Shown here: piece after piece, positions 44,376-52,771 of the stretch
Position numbering within the stretch: position 1 is the first letter of the stretch
Layout: each line of letters begins with the position of its first letter
Source: a virus
IMG/VR virus record: IMGVR_UViG_3300032284_003381
Span: 1-61,131 of that record
DNA length: 61,131 nt
Strand: one strand, 5' to 3'
Made by a program: the position numbers and the translations under genes
Notes under the pieces: model-generated
Database searches by the model: none
What the model saw: only the letters and a program-made list of their open reading frames with translations
What the model was told of the DNA's origin: nothing

Positions 44376-45312
44376 TGTTCAACCTTTCTATCCAGCGTAT
44401 TGGTGCTTCATTTGCGATAATTTGATATTCAACAAAGTCGCCTTCATGTAGATATTCTTGTAAATGTTTTTCTTCAATACGAACTTTCCAAATATCAGAT
44501 TGATTTTTAGTAGGCAGGTTTGCTAAAGTCACATGATTTGGGATCGATGCTTTAATACCCAAAGATAAATCCCTTTTCATAATTTCAAAATATTTACGTT
44601 CAGATAATGGTCTGCTCATATAAAGAGTTAATATCTTATTGTATTTTGGGTTACTTTGTAATTTATCAATTAGATCCTGCATGCTTATTTTCAACGAAAG
44701 TGGTGCTTGATCCTCAAATAAATTTTTTACCTTATATCCTAATGGTGTTGATTCATAAATAAAATATGATTTTCCCACATTTACTTTTGATTCGTTAACT
44801 ATCCAATCATTTTCTGGGCAAATTGCTTCAATAACTATTTCTTGACTTTTCCAACTTGGAATTTTTGATATTGCCAAATCAATGTTTTTAGCCATTTGAT
44901 CTAATACCAATTTAGATTCTGCCAAATAACAATTTGTAATTTCATCGACTTCTTCAGGACCAAATTTATTTCCATATAATTTTGCACAATATTCAAATAA
45001 AGACAATCTTATTTTGTCGCAATTTTTGTTGTTTTCCGCCCATCTGTTAAAAATTGAATTTGCATGACTTACTTTTCTAGAATCACCTGTACGAATAGCC
45101 ATAATTAATTCATTGGCTAAAGGATAGTGAACTTCAGACAACAACTTAGACATTTCTTGCAAATTAAGAATGTTTTTTTTAACTTCAGATATTTGATCAT
45201 TAGGCTTCAATAACAAACTAGACATATCTGCGTTCAATTTTTCTTTGTATTCATCTAAAATGATTACAATATTTGTACGAGATCTAGATTCAACATAACT
45301 TGTAAACGACAT
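44365..45312 (-). CDS. Hypothetical protein in the terminase operon
   Basis: 315 aa. Starts 12 nt after the terminase stop with AAGAGGC upstream. The N-terminal half is helical, the C-terminal half alpha/beta with a final small beta-domain (VRIEEKHLQEYLHEGDFVEY). No family recognised. The position suggests a packaging or assembly role. Confidence 0.5.
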   Translation of the reverse strand: MSFTSYVESRSRTNIVIILDEYKEKLNADMSSLLLKPNDQISEVKKNILNLQEMSKLLSEVHYPLANELIMAIRTGDSRKVSHANSIFNRWAENNKNCDKIRLSLFEYCAKLYGNKFGPEEVDEITNCYLAESKLVLDQMAKNIDLAISKIPSWKSQEIVIEAICPENDWIVNESKVNVGKSYFIYESTPLGYKVKNLFEDQAPLSLKISMQDLIDKLQSNPKYNKILTLYMSRPLSERKYFEIMKRDLSLGIKASIPNHVTLANLPTKNQSDIWKVRIEEKHLQEYLHEGDFVEYQIIANEAPIRWIERLNNEE

Positions 45313-45323
45313 TTATGCCTCTT

Positions 45324-47165
45324 TCAACTAAACAAGTGCAACAACGAAAATAACCAAACCCAACCAAATTCTTGCAATAATTTATGATTTTTTCTTTTAA
45401 AATTTGCCAATACAGACGGCATCTCTGAACTATCAGGAGCCAAAAGATCAGTTCCGTCATCAATAAGAAAATCCTCTGGCTTTCCTTCCATTAATTCACG
45501 CTTAATTTCTTCATAAACTTGATTTTTGAGAATTGCTGTAGCCTCTCTAGGAGTTTCTGCTCCCATAGGAACGTCTCGCAACATGGAATCACGAACATGA
45601 AGTGCTATACACATAGACATAATAGCGTCATCATGCTTGCCTTTTTGTGCTTGAGCTTTCTTAGTTACTGGATTATATTCAAAAGTTTGTAATTCCATTA
45701 CAAATCTAGCACTGTTTATTCTTACAGTTTGATTTAACAATCTATTTTGTAACGATTCAAGATATAAAGCACGATTTGTTTGTCCAATTTTAATGCCGGG
45801 CTTAGCATTTGCAGATTTTGTGTTCTCAAAATGTAAATTCTCATAAAACAAAGTATGCTGCAAAGTACTTAAAACTGCTCCGCCCGGACCCATATTTTCA
45901 ACTACTATTAAAGCATTGTTATAATAAGTGCCAACTTCATTTAAAACCTGTGCAAATTCATGAGGAACTACAACATTCGAATAAAATTCGGCAACCTGTT
46001 CCAATGTTGAAGTATCTATAATTTGAAAACATGAATTATCGTTGTTTTCACCTTGTCCTTCAGCGACATCAACGCCTATTATATATTCATGACCTTCGAC
46101 TGGTTCTTTCCAAACCCACATTGCACCTTTATTGTGCTCTTCTTCTAATTGAGATATGCGACCAGTTTGATTAACCCACTTAGGAAATAATTTTCTGCTA
46201 GGATAATTACTTCTGGTTTGCTCTGTAAGTTGCGTAATAACTCTGGCAGGAAAATAAGTTTCACCAGAACCAAGAAATTCACGCATGACTTCTTGTAAAA
46301 AGCCTTTTTCTCCAAGTTGGGCTTTTTGTTCTGCAATCCAATTTTCGTCGTTGTAATTTGGATGTTCCCAAAAATCTAAATCGATCACATTAAATTTATT
46401 TAAATTTTCTTTTGCATCATGGTAGGTTTGCTCATACCAGTTTCCAAGACCATTGACTGTTGAAACAAGCGTACAGCTACCACCAGTGCTTAGAATTGGC
46501 CACATCGCTTTCCAGTGCTTGTCCATATCTGGAATAAATGCGGCTTCGTCTACAATTAGAAATGTAACAGCTTTACCACGAGCGGCTTCTGGCGAATGGA
46601 ATTTACAGGCAGAACCTGTTTCCGTAAATTGTTTTAAGTGATCATTCCACTTTCCGTCTTTTTTGGGTTTTAGCCATGAAGGTAAATTTTCACACGCACG
46701 ATCAATCATTTGACCAATATCTGTGGCGTCACGATCTGTTTTGGAAAGCAACATAATTTGTTGATCCAATTGAAACATGCATCTCCACATTCCCCACAAA
46801 ATCGAAACAGTGGTTAAACCTCCCTGCCTAAACTTGGAAATAATGTTAAATCTGTTGTTTTCATAATCACGAATTACTTTTCTTTGATATTTAAATAAAA
46901 CAAAAGGAATTAATCCTCTCATGGGATGCAGAATTTTTACATATTTGTGGCAAAAATAAAAAAAACTATTGCAACATTTGATAATTTCTTTTTGCCGACG
47001 AGCAGCATCGTAATTTTCCGCATTTTCATATGGTTCATTCGGATCGATATCTAGCTCATATTTATCAAATTCGTAATATTGGGGGTCGTATTGGAGCTTG
47101 CCTGTGTCAGGGTCAATATTCCCACCAGATAAATAAAATTCTTTAAATGATTTCGAATTGTCCAT
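45324..47165 (-). CDS. terL: Terminase large subunit (T4 gp17-like)
   Basis: 613 aa from the chosen start (T4 gp17 is about 610). ATPase part: an adenine-type Gln/Arg segment (FKYQRKVIRDY), Walker-A-like FRQGGLTT at residues 112-119, Walker B LIVDEAAF at 203-210. Nuclease part: VDVAEGQG with the metal-binding Asp near residue 360, followed by further acidic residues. The Walker A Lys is Leu. A longer reading to 47276 lacks a ribosome site; TAAGGC precedes the ATG used. It powers DNA packaging through the portal and sits leftward, far from the portal gene. Confidence 0.93.
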   Translation of the reverse strand: MDNSKSFKEFYLSGGNIDPDTGKLQYDPQYYEFDKYELDIDPNEPYENAENYDAARRQKEIIKCCNSFFYFCHKYVKILHPMRGLIPFVLFKYQRKVIRDYENNRFNIISKFRQGGLTTVSILWGMWRCMFQLDQQIMLLSKTDRDATDIGQMIDRACENLPSWLKPKKDGKWNDHLKQFTETGSACKFHSPEAARGKAVTFLIVDEAAFIPDMDKHWKAMWPILSTGGSCTLVSTVNGLGNWYEQTYHDAKENLNKFNVIDLDFWEHPNYNDENWIAEQKAQLGEKGFLQEVMREFLGSGETYFPARVITQLTEQTRSNYPSRKLFPKWVNQTGRISQLEEEHNKGAMWVWKEPVEGHEYIIGVDVAEGQGENNDNSCFQIIDTSTLEQVAEFYSNVVVPHEFAQVLNEVGTYYNNALIVVENMGPGGAVLSTLQHTLFYENLHFENTKSANAKPGIKIGQTNRALYLESLQNRLLNQTVRINSARFVMELQTFEYNPVTKKAQAQKGKHDDAIMSMCIALHVRDSMLRDVPMGAETPREATAILKNQVYEEIKRELMEGKPEDFLIDDGTDLLAPDSSEMPSVLANFKRKNHKLLQEFGWVWLFSLLHLFS

Positions 47166-47258
47166 TAAAATTGCCTTACTGAATTTTTTAAATTCTGGGA
47201 GTTTGGATAAAATATATATCATCAAAACAGGCAAAAAGCAAAAATTTCGAAAAAACTG

Positions 47259-47287
47259 TTGATTGACTAAGTACATTCTTGTAAGAT
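47259..47287 (+). promoter_or_regulatory. Sigma-70-like promoter for the ferritin operon
   Basis: TTGATT, 17 bp, TAAGAT in the divergent gap between terminase and ferritin genes. The predicted start is about 25-30 nt before the AAAGGG-preceded TTG. Confidence 0.5.
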
Positions 47288-47320
47288 TTTTTTATCCGCT
47301 TCCAAATGAAAGGGCAGATT

Positions 47321-47749
47321 TTGACAAAAATTGAATTGATAGATTTATTAAATAACGATTTAATGAACGAATATAAGCACATGCACTTTTACCTATATCA
47401 TGCAAGTGCAATTACTGGTTTGCATCGTGAAGAACTCAGAGAATTCTTGTTAAAAGAAGCTGCGAGTGAAATGAATCATGTAACAGAATTTTCTGACCTG
47501 ATTTTTGGTTTAGGAGGAACCCCTACAGTTTTGGGCAATAATTTTCTTAAATTGGAAAATGCAAAAGATATTTTTCAATATGCTCTGCAAATGGAAGAAG
47601 AGGTTGTTATCAACTATGTAACTAGAATAAATCAATCTAGTTCGTTAAACGATGTAGATGGAAAATGGTTAGAAATTTTCCTTGAAAAACAAATTGAACA
47701 TAGTCGAGAAGATGTTGATCATTACAGAAGAATTTTGACAGGATTATAA
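47321..47749 (+). CDS. Ferritin-like/bacterioferritin-type diiron protein
   Basis: 142 aa from the TTG at 47321 (AAAGGG site); ATG at 47306 gives 147 aa without a good site. A four-helix plan: NNDLMNEYKHMHFYLYHAS (Glu 17), EAASEMNH (Glu 50, His 53), GLGGTP turn, EEEVVINY (Glu 93/94), and EKQIEH (His 127). The position of the usual second Glu near 124 is Gln. Ferritins store iron and protect against oxidation. Its stop overlaps the next start (TAATG). A ferritin-like gene in a phage is uncommon. Confidence 0.82.
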   Translation: MTKIELIDLLNNDLMNEYKHMHFYLYHASAITGLHREELREFLLKEAASEMNHVTEFSDLIFGLGGTPTVLGNNFLKLENAKDIFQYALQMEEEVVINYVTRINQSSSLNDVDGKWLEIFLEKQIEHSREDVDHYRRILTGL

Positions 47750-47913
47750 TGGGCATTTATGCAATTTCTATAGCTGCAATTCTTTATCTAATAACTGCAT
47801 ATTCTTGTTTTAAGCAAGCAGATTATCCTCATTGTTCTATGTGGATTTTTTATGCTTTGGCAAATTGTTCGCTAATTTGGTGGGAAATGGTTAAAACTTC
47901 CAAAGGACAATAA
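47749..47913 (+). CDS. Small two-helix membrane protein
   Basis: 54 aa. The ATG overlaps the ferritin stop, with AGGATTATA upstream. Two hydrophobic segments (ISIAAILYLITAYSCF and MWIFYALANCSLIW) are joined by a short polar loop with Cys-His-Cys, and a short basic tail follows. A hairpin membrane protein coupled to the ferritin-like and CYTH genes. The following gene starts inside the adjacent few bases. Confidence 0.68.
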   Translation: MGIYAISIAAILYLITAYSCFKQADYPHCSMWIFYALANCSLIWWEMVKTSKGQ

Positions 47914-47914
47914 A

Positions 47915-48451
47915 ATTCCAACTGAAAATGAACGCAAATATATCATTGAATCTTGTTGTGAAGATCAAGCAAAAAAAGATGCAATTGAAGCATATGCAGT
48001 TTCTCAAGGTTATTTGACCACAAGTAGTAAAATTGCAACTAGAGTCAGAAAATTAGTCAATAAATCAAACAATTCTGAAAATTATGTGTTTACTTTAAAG
48101 GTAAGTACGAATGGTCGTTGTGTTGAAATTGAAAAAAATATTGACAAGAGAGATTTTGATGATTTATGGGCAATTGCGTTAAATAAGCTTGAAAAAATAA
48201 GATATGTTATTAGTCACGAAAAAATGAATTGGGAAATTGATTTTTTCAAAAATTGTAATGGTGAAACATATTTGGCAGTTGCAGAAATTGAATTGCCAGA
48301 GAACGGTACTAATGAACCCGAAAGTTTGCTTAATTTGGTAAAAGAAAATTTATTGTTCGAAGTACCATTGAATGACACTAGATTTTCCAATAAGTTATTG
48401 GGAGATGCCAGTTATGTGGTAAAAGTTTTAGAAGAAATTAAAAGAAAGTGA
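47915..48451 (+). CDS. CYTH-domain triphosphatase-like protein with apparent AUU start
   Basis: 178 aa if it begins at ATT 47915, with AAGGA seven bases upstream. That start gives MPTENERKYIIES, containing the ExExK motif (residues 4-8) that defines CYTH/triphosphate tunnel enzymes. It continues with ATRVRKL, then FTLKVS, CVEIEKNI, EKIRYVI and WEIDFF, the usual beta-strand order, and LAVAEIELPE. The only ATG/GTG/TTG in frame is TTG at 48014, which would remove the catalytic ExExK. No in-frame standard start lies upstream before a stop at 47873. Family members hydrolyse inorganic or organic triphosphates or cyclise ATP. A frameshift with the preceding gene is the alternative explanation. Confidence 0.75.
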   Translation: MPTENERKYIIESCCEDQAKKDAIEAYAVSQGYLTTSSKIATRVRKLVNKSNNSENYVFTLKVSTNGRCVEIEKNIDKRDFDDLWAIALNKLEKIRYVISHEKMNWEIDFFKNCNGETYLAVAEIELPENGTNEPESLLNLVKENLLFEVPLNDTRFSNKLLGDASYVVKVLEEIKRK

Positions 48452-48460
48452 GAGTGAATT

Positions 48461-48763
48461 TTGAAGTATGAAATTGTAGAAAATCTTCCTGTTGCACGTT
48501 TTTTTTATAAGGGATCGCACACGCATCCTGTTAGGCGTACTATTCTTGTGATCGAATCAAATCGTGATTTTATTCAAGGATATGAACTTCGAGAAGGAAC
48601 TACTGTAAGAACTGCCGAAAAGGCACCAGTTAAAACTTACCTTCGATCAAAAATTGCTAGAGGAATGAGTCTAAGAGCAAATAATCCAATAAGAAAGTCG
48701 TCCCCCAATAAAAGCACTTTGGTGAGACGACCCTTGATCGATATCATAAAAGTAGGTGCATGA
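48461..48763 (+). CDS. Conserved phage hypothetical protein
   Basis: 100 aa, TTG start at 48461 with GAGAGTGAA upstream. Begins MKYEIVENLPVARFFYKGSH, then THPVRRTILVIE and an Arg/Lys-rich C-terminus: a compact beta protein of a type seen in T4-like phages. It ends at an intrinsic terminator. Function unknown; probably nucleic-acid binding given the basic tail, by inference. Confidence 0.58.
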   Translation: MKYEIVENLPVARFFYKGSHTHPVRRTILVIESNRDFIQGYELREGTTVRTAEKAPVKTYLRSKIARGMSLRANNPIRKSSPNKSTLVRRPLIDIIKVGA

Positions 48764-48798
48764 AAAAAGAGGGGACAAAAATCCCCTCTTTTTTTTTA
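48763..48798. terminator. Bidirectional intrinsic terminator
   Basis: AAAAAAGAGGGGA pairs with TCCCCTCTTTTTT; A-run on one side, T-run on the other. It separates the rightward CYTH operon from the leftward sulfotransferase. Confidence 0.92.
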
Positions 48799-49578
48799 TT
48801 TCTTTCGACTTACAATATTTTCGACAACATCTTTGCCAAGAATTTCTTCAGCACAATTTTTAACAGGCGAAACTTTGTTTTTAATTTTGTGCAAATTAAC
48901 AAAGCCGTGAACCTCATCATCTTCTTGCGTGATTTGTTCAACATAATCAAAATTGTGCTCATACCATTCTTCGCCCAAGAATTCATAAATTGCTTGCATT
49001 GTGTCTTTTGGCTTAGATGTCAAACTATTAAAATCAACAAAAAACAAGCGATTTTGGAATCCTCTTTTAATTGCATCATCAATTCGATTCAAAGCAATTC
49101 CAACAGGCTGTTCAGGTCTCATCCAATAATCACATCTTCCTTGAATTGTCTGAAATTGGAAATAGTTTTCCTTTTCGCCGGGCGGCTGTTTTATTTTAGA
49201 AGTTTCACGATATAATTTTTCAAAACTGGCTAAAATTTCTACAACTGGACGAACAGGAACTAGAATTTTAACTTGTTCTTCTAAAAGATCTTCTATTAAC
49301 TCGATATAAGGAAGCCACCCTCTGCTTTTATCAAATATAACGGGCTTTTTTATATCTTGATGATATGCTGAAACTATAGCCTTTAAAACGTTTCTACATT
49401 TGTCAGGACATGGAGCAGCTTTATGCTGCACTAATCCTGTCCAAGTATTCCTAACGCTAAACAATACGTCAACTAGACCACTTGTCGCAGTACCATGAAA
49501 TCTTGGATTCTGACATAAAATATTTTGCAGAAGTGTCGATCCCGACCTTGGTAATCCTGAATTAAAATAAAGCTTCAC
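48796..49578 (-). CDS. Sulfotransferase family protein 1
   Basis: 260 aa, GTG start with AGGAGG upstream. SGLPRSGSTLLQNILCQNPR at residues 7-26 is the PAPS 5'-phosphosulfate-binding loop of sulfotransferases, and ILVPVRPVVEILASFEKLYR is the 3'-phosphate-binding strand-loop-helix. C-terminal LTSKPKDTMQAIYEFLGEEW matches the usual end. It would transfer sulfate from PAPS to a sugar, lipid or protein. It lies between terminators and is leftward. Confidence 0.88.
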   Translation of the reverse strand: MKLYFNSGLPRSGSTLLQNILCQNPRFHGTATSGLVDVLFSVRNTWTGLVQHKAAPCPDKCRNVLKAIVSAYHQDIKKPVIFDKSRGWLPYIELIEDLLEEQVKILVPVRPVVEILASFEKLYRETSKIKQPPGEKENYFQFQTIQGRCDYWMRPEQPVGIALNRIDDAIKRGFQNRLFFVDFNSLTSKPKDTMQAIYEFLGEEWYEHNFDYVEQITQEDDEVHGFVNLHKIKNKVSPVKNCAEEILGKDVVENIVSRKK

Positions 49579-49596
49579 GGTTCCTCCTAAAATGTT

Positions 49597-49630
49597 AAAA
49601 AGCCGCCAAACATGTTTATGCTTGACGGCT
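49597..49630 (-). terminator. Intrinsic terminator after the small conserved gene
   Basis: On the minus strand AGCCGTCAAG and TTTGGCGGCT form a 10-bp stem with one or two wobble pairs, followed by TTTT. It separates 49653-49955 from the sulfotransferase. Confidence 0.7.
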
Positions 49631-49652
49631 ATGTTAAGCTAAACTATGCTAA

Positions 49653-49955
49653 TTACAACAAGTTTTTCTTTGTTGCATAAGCCAATACAGCAGCATTGAT
49701 TGCATCCATGAGAGCACCCAATTCAGGTGTATCAGCCATTTCTTTCATCATGTCTAAATTAATTGCAATTCCTGAACTTCCATCTTCGCTTTCTGGCATC
49801 AAAACAACGCCATTATCTAGATTTGCACGTTGTAGATGAATGGATGTCTTTGCCTTTGTTCCATCAAGCTTAGCCAAGAATTGTGTAACAAACCACTTGT
49901 CATAGTTAATTCCGCTAACTGCTGGAGCGGCTACAGGTTGTGATGCACTAATCAT
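49653..49955 (-). CDS. Conserved small phage protein
   Basis: 100 aa, AGGAGG site before the ATG. Ala/Pro-rich N-terminus, then a compact alpha/beta core with GINYDKWFVTQFLAKL and SSGIAINLDMMKEMADTPEL. No known motif. It follows the YadA-like fibre gene on the same strand; the strong ribosome site and its own terminator suggest substantial expression. Confidence 0.6.
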   Translation of the reverse strand: MISASQPVAAPAVSGINYDKWFVTQFLAKLDGTKAKTSIHLQRANLDNGVVLMPESEDGSSGIAINLDMMKEMADTPELGALMDAINAAVLAYATKKNLL

Positions 49956-50014
49956 AAAAAACCTCCTAAAAATTTAAAAATCATGAACTTTCTTTCTTTT
50001 ACTTCCTTGTTATA

Positions 50015-52255
50015 TTAAACAGGAGTATTTTCGACGAGAATTCCTTTCCAATAGAATCGTCCTAAACATGTTGAGGCATCTGAAGCTGTCGTGACTTTTG
50101 CATTAATTTGAACTTGATGCCCATTGTGATTAATGTTGTTGTAAATCCATCTTTCGCCGGTGGATTTAACACTTGTTAATGTGTCTCCAAGGATTTGATC
50201 GTCATTTCCATAGAAGCCAAATCTTACAACAGGATACTGCGATCCATCACCTGTGCCATTATTCAATATAATGCCAACTTCATCACAATAGAACGTACAA
50301 TTATTTGGAATATTAGCATAGTATAGTGTTCCGGTGCTTCTAAAATTAACTTGTTTACTCATAATCACATTCTGTGTACCAGAGTAAAACAAGAATGCCT
50401 CATTAGCACTTTCACCACCGTCACCACGAATGACAATACCACCAGAAATATTAACCGTTCTATCTCGGCGAGCCACTGCGGCATAACCAAGAGCTACAGA
50501 GTAATCTGCAAATGCACTTGATTCACTACCAATTGCTAAGGCATCATATCCATCAGCATAGTTTTTGTGACCAATTGCGCTTGCTCTACTGACACTTGCT
50601 GTATTTCTGTAACCAATTGCAGAAGCACCCCAGTAACCAGAAGCATCGTTTTCATAACCAATTGCACTTGATCTATCGCCGCTTGCTGTATTGATCACAC
50701 CCAAGGCAGAAGATTTCTCGCCTGAAGCTATGTTGCCTTCACCAAATGCACTTGCACGCCAATCACCTGCATAGTTTTTGTGACCAAACGCAGATGATTT
50801 GCTTCCCGATGCTAGGTTTTTATAACCAATTGCAGAAGAACTCCAATAGCCATCAGCAGTGTTGTTGTAACCAACTGTTGTACTTCTATTTACGTAACCA
50901 TAATATGCTGGCAAACCGGAATAGTTGTAGGAACCGATTGATGTACAATTTTGACCATATATGTAGTTTTGATTACCAACTGCTGAAGAATAATCTCCAT
51001 AACAGCTATTGTTGTAACCAGTGGTAATTGAATAACTACCTGTAACAGAGTTGTTGCCGCCAATTGTTGAAGAATAATATCCATAAACACTATTGCTATA
51101 ACCAGCAGCAAGTGAATGGCTGCCTGCTACATCGTTCATGCTACCAACAGCAGTTGAATCAAATGTGTTATAAAGAGCATCGCCAACATTGTTTTTGTGT
51201 CCAAAAGCACTCGATCTAGACTGATAAACATTGTTTCTATAACCGAACGAAGAAGAACCCCAATAGCCGGAAGCTTCGTTTTCGTAACCAACAGCACTAG
51301 CCTTTATTCCGCTTGCAACGTTATTTGAACCAAATGCAGAAGCTTTGTAATTAGAAGCTGTATTGTCATTACCAAATGCCGAAGACTGTCTGTCGGAAGC
51401 ATAGTTTTTGTGTCCAAAAGCTGCTGCTTGACTGTATTCTGCACTATTTCTATAGCCGATTGCAGAAGAACTCCAATATCCACTTGCGTTATTTCTAAAT
51501 CCTACAGCAGTTGCTCTGTTGACAGGATTTCCATATCCGTCAGAAACATCTGAAGAATAATTTCCATTGGAAGTATTGTTGTATGCACCAACAGATGTGT
51601 TATACGCACCATTTGTATAGTTGCAATAACCCATTGCTGTTGAGGAATAGCTGTAATATGAATAAGATGCATCAACAGTGTTATCGTAACCAACAGCCGT
51701 TCCATTGTTTTGATAACATTTATTGAAGTATCCCATTGCTGTTCCATTGTTGGAATCTGCATCATTTCGATATCCGACAGCAACAGATGCCCACCCAGAA
51801 TAGTTGTAATAACCGACTGCCGTGCTGTAACTTCCGTTTGAGTAGTTATTAGTACCCACAGAGGTTCCACGGTATCCAGCAATGTTGTTATTACCAAGTA
51901 GAGTTGCATACTGTTCTGTGTATGATGTATTGTCATAACCAACAGCAACGCCTTGGTATCCAACATGATTGTTGTATCCAATTGCTGTTGCAAGATCAGA
52001 GCTTACATCGTTGGCAAATCCAATAATTGTTCCATAATTGCTACTTGTGGTACATCCATTTCCAACAATGATATTTGAAAGGGAGCTAAATGGATTGGTT
52101 CCATCATTAACTGAGGCATCTTTAAAAAGATATGTTACAAGTTGACCTAAATTAATTCTTACTGTATCTGTACCAACAGCATCTTCTGCTGGGAATTGAT
52201 ATGTTGAATCAATGTCTCCTTGGTTAATTACGTCTAATTGATAAATTCTCGTCAT
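50015..52255 (-). CDS. Tail fibre with YadA-like head repeats
   Basis: 746 aa. Residues 85-590 are built from about 14-residue repeats of the type SSAIGYxNxASG and TAVGYxNx, the left-handed beta-roll pattern of trimeric autotransporter heads (YadA). N-terminus (1-80) anchors it to the phage; the C-terminal 150 residues are a separate beta domain ending WKGILVENTPV. A trimeric adhesive fibre is expected. AAGGAG precedes the ATG, which overlaps the preceding gene stop (ATGA). The Asn-rich loops (YNN, NNN) are unusual for YadA. Confidence 0.83.
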   Translation of the reverse strand: MTRIYQLDVINQGDIDSTYQFPAEDAVGTDTVRINLGQLVTYLFKDASVNDGTNPFSSLSNIIVGNGCTTSSNYGTIIGFANDVSSDLATAIGYNNHVGYQGVAVGYDNTSYTEQYATLLGNNNIAGYRGTSVGTNNYSNGSYSTAVGYYNYSGWASVAVGYRNDADSNNGTAMGYFNKCYQNNGTAVGYDNTVDASYSYYSYSSTAMGYCNYTNGAYNTSVGAYNNTSNGNYSSDVSDGYGNPVNRATAVGFRNNASGYWSSSAIGYRNSAEYSQAAAFGHKNYASDRQSSAFGNDNTASNYKASAFGSNNVASGIKASAVGYENEASGYWGSSSFGYRNNVYQSRSSAFGHKNNVGDALYNTFDSTAVGSMNDVAGSHSLAAGYSNSVYGYYSSTIGGNNSVTGSYSITTGYNNSCYGDYSSAVGNQNYIYGQNCTSIGSYNYSGLPAYYGYVNRSTTVGYNNTADGYWSSSAIGYKNLASGSKSSAFGHKNYAGDWRASAFGEGNIASGEKSSALGVINTASGDRSSAIGYENDASGYWGASAIGYRNTASVSRASAIGHKNYADGYDALAIGSESSAFADYSVALGYAAVARRDRTVNISGGIVIRGDGGESANEAFLFYSGTQNVIMSKQVNFRSTGTLYYANIPNNCTFYCDEVGIILNNGTGDGSQYPVVRFGFYGNDDQILGDTLTSVKSTGERWIYNNINHNGHQVQINAKVTTASDASTCLGRFYWKGILVENTPV
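50440..52000 (-). repeat. Degenerate 42-nt-period repeat region encoding YadA-like units
   Basis: Roughly 14-codon units recur across most of the fibre gene, with GCTGTTGGTTAT-like cores. The units are diverged at the nucleotide level, unlike the 36-nt array at 30.2 kb, so this repeat is older. Confidence 0.7.
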
Positions 52256-52500
52256 ACTCTTTTCTCCTTGACATATCGAGTGTCCGTAGTGATCCCATTA
52301 TAAACTTCGATTACATCATGTGATGAAGTTTCAAGTGCGGAAATTATATAATTAGGATATAGATGTTTGTTTGTGGCTATTGTATAATCTCGCCATAAAA
52401 TTGTGCAATCTCCTTCGCATGGCACAAGTTTTAAGTTACAGACAATAATAGCCGGAATATAAGATTTTATATTTTTGAGCATTGAACAACCATAAAACAT
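52252..52500 (-). CDS. Small hypothetical protein, coupled to the fibre gene
   Basis: 82 aa from the ATG with AAGGCGGAATTT upstream; a longer reading to 52578 lacks a ribosome site. Begins MFYGCSMLKNIKSYIPAIIV, with a short hydrophobic stretch and several Cys, and overlaps the fibre ATG by 4 nt. Unknown; a fibre assembly factor is possible from coupling alone. Confidence 0.5.
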   Translation of the reverse strand: MFYGCSMLKNIKSYIPAIIVCNLKLVPCEGDCTILWRDYTIATNKHLYPNYIISALETSSHDVIEVYNGITTDTRYVKEKRV

Positions 52501-52556
52501 AAATTCCGCCTTGAACAATTTTATGTGTTTAATATATCTATTAAAGATTTTAGATT

Positions 52557-52757
52557 TTAAAAATCGGAATAATTCCAATCTACAGCAGTTTTAGATAAAT
52601 CATAAAACGATCTAATTATTTTTTGTTTTTTAATTGATTTTTCAGAATACCCAATTACAGAAATTTTTTGAGAATTACAGCCAAAAGGCAGGTTGTGCAA
52701 TTTGACACAACCTGCCCATTCTTTTGAAAGTAGTTCTCGCCAGCCTTCTTTTGGCAT
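52557..52757 (-). CDS. Small hypothetical protein
   Basis: 66 aa. WRELLSKEWAGCVKLHNLPF and a basic C-terminal helix (EKSIKKQKIIRSFYDL). Ribosome site weak. Fills an otherwise empty gap in the leftward operon. Only moderate support. Confidence 0.4.
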   Translation of the reverse strand: MPKEGWRELLSKEWAGCVKLHNLPFGCNSQKISVIGYSEKSIKKQKIIRSFYDLSKTAVDWNYSDF

Positions 52758-52771
52758 ATTCTAAATGCTTA

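Noticed and set aside
47166-47276. N-terminal extension of the terminase
   Set aside because: No ribosome site, a hydrophobic sequence unlike terminases, and overlap with the divergent promoter region.
48014-48451. TTG start for the CYTH gene
   Set aside because: Would delete the catalytic ExExK; the ATT start with a good ribosome site fits better.
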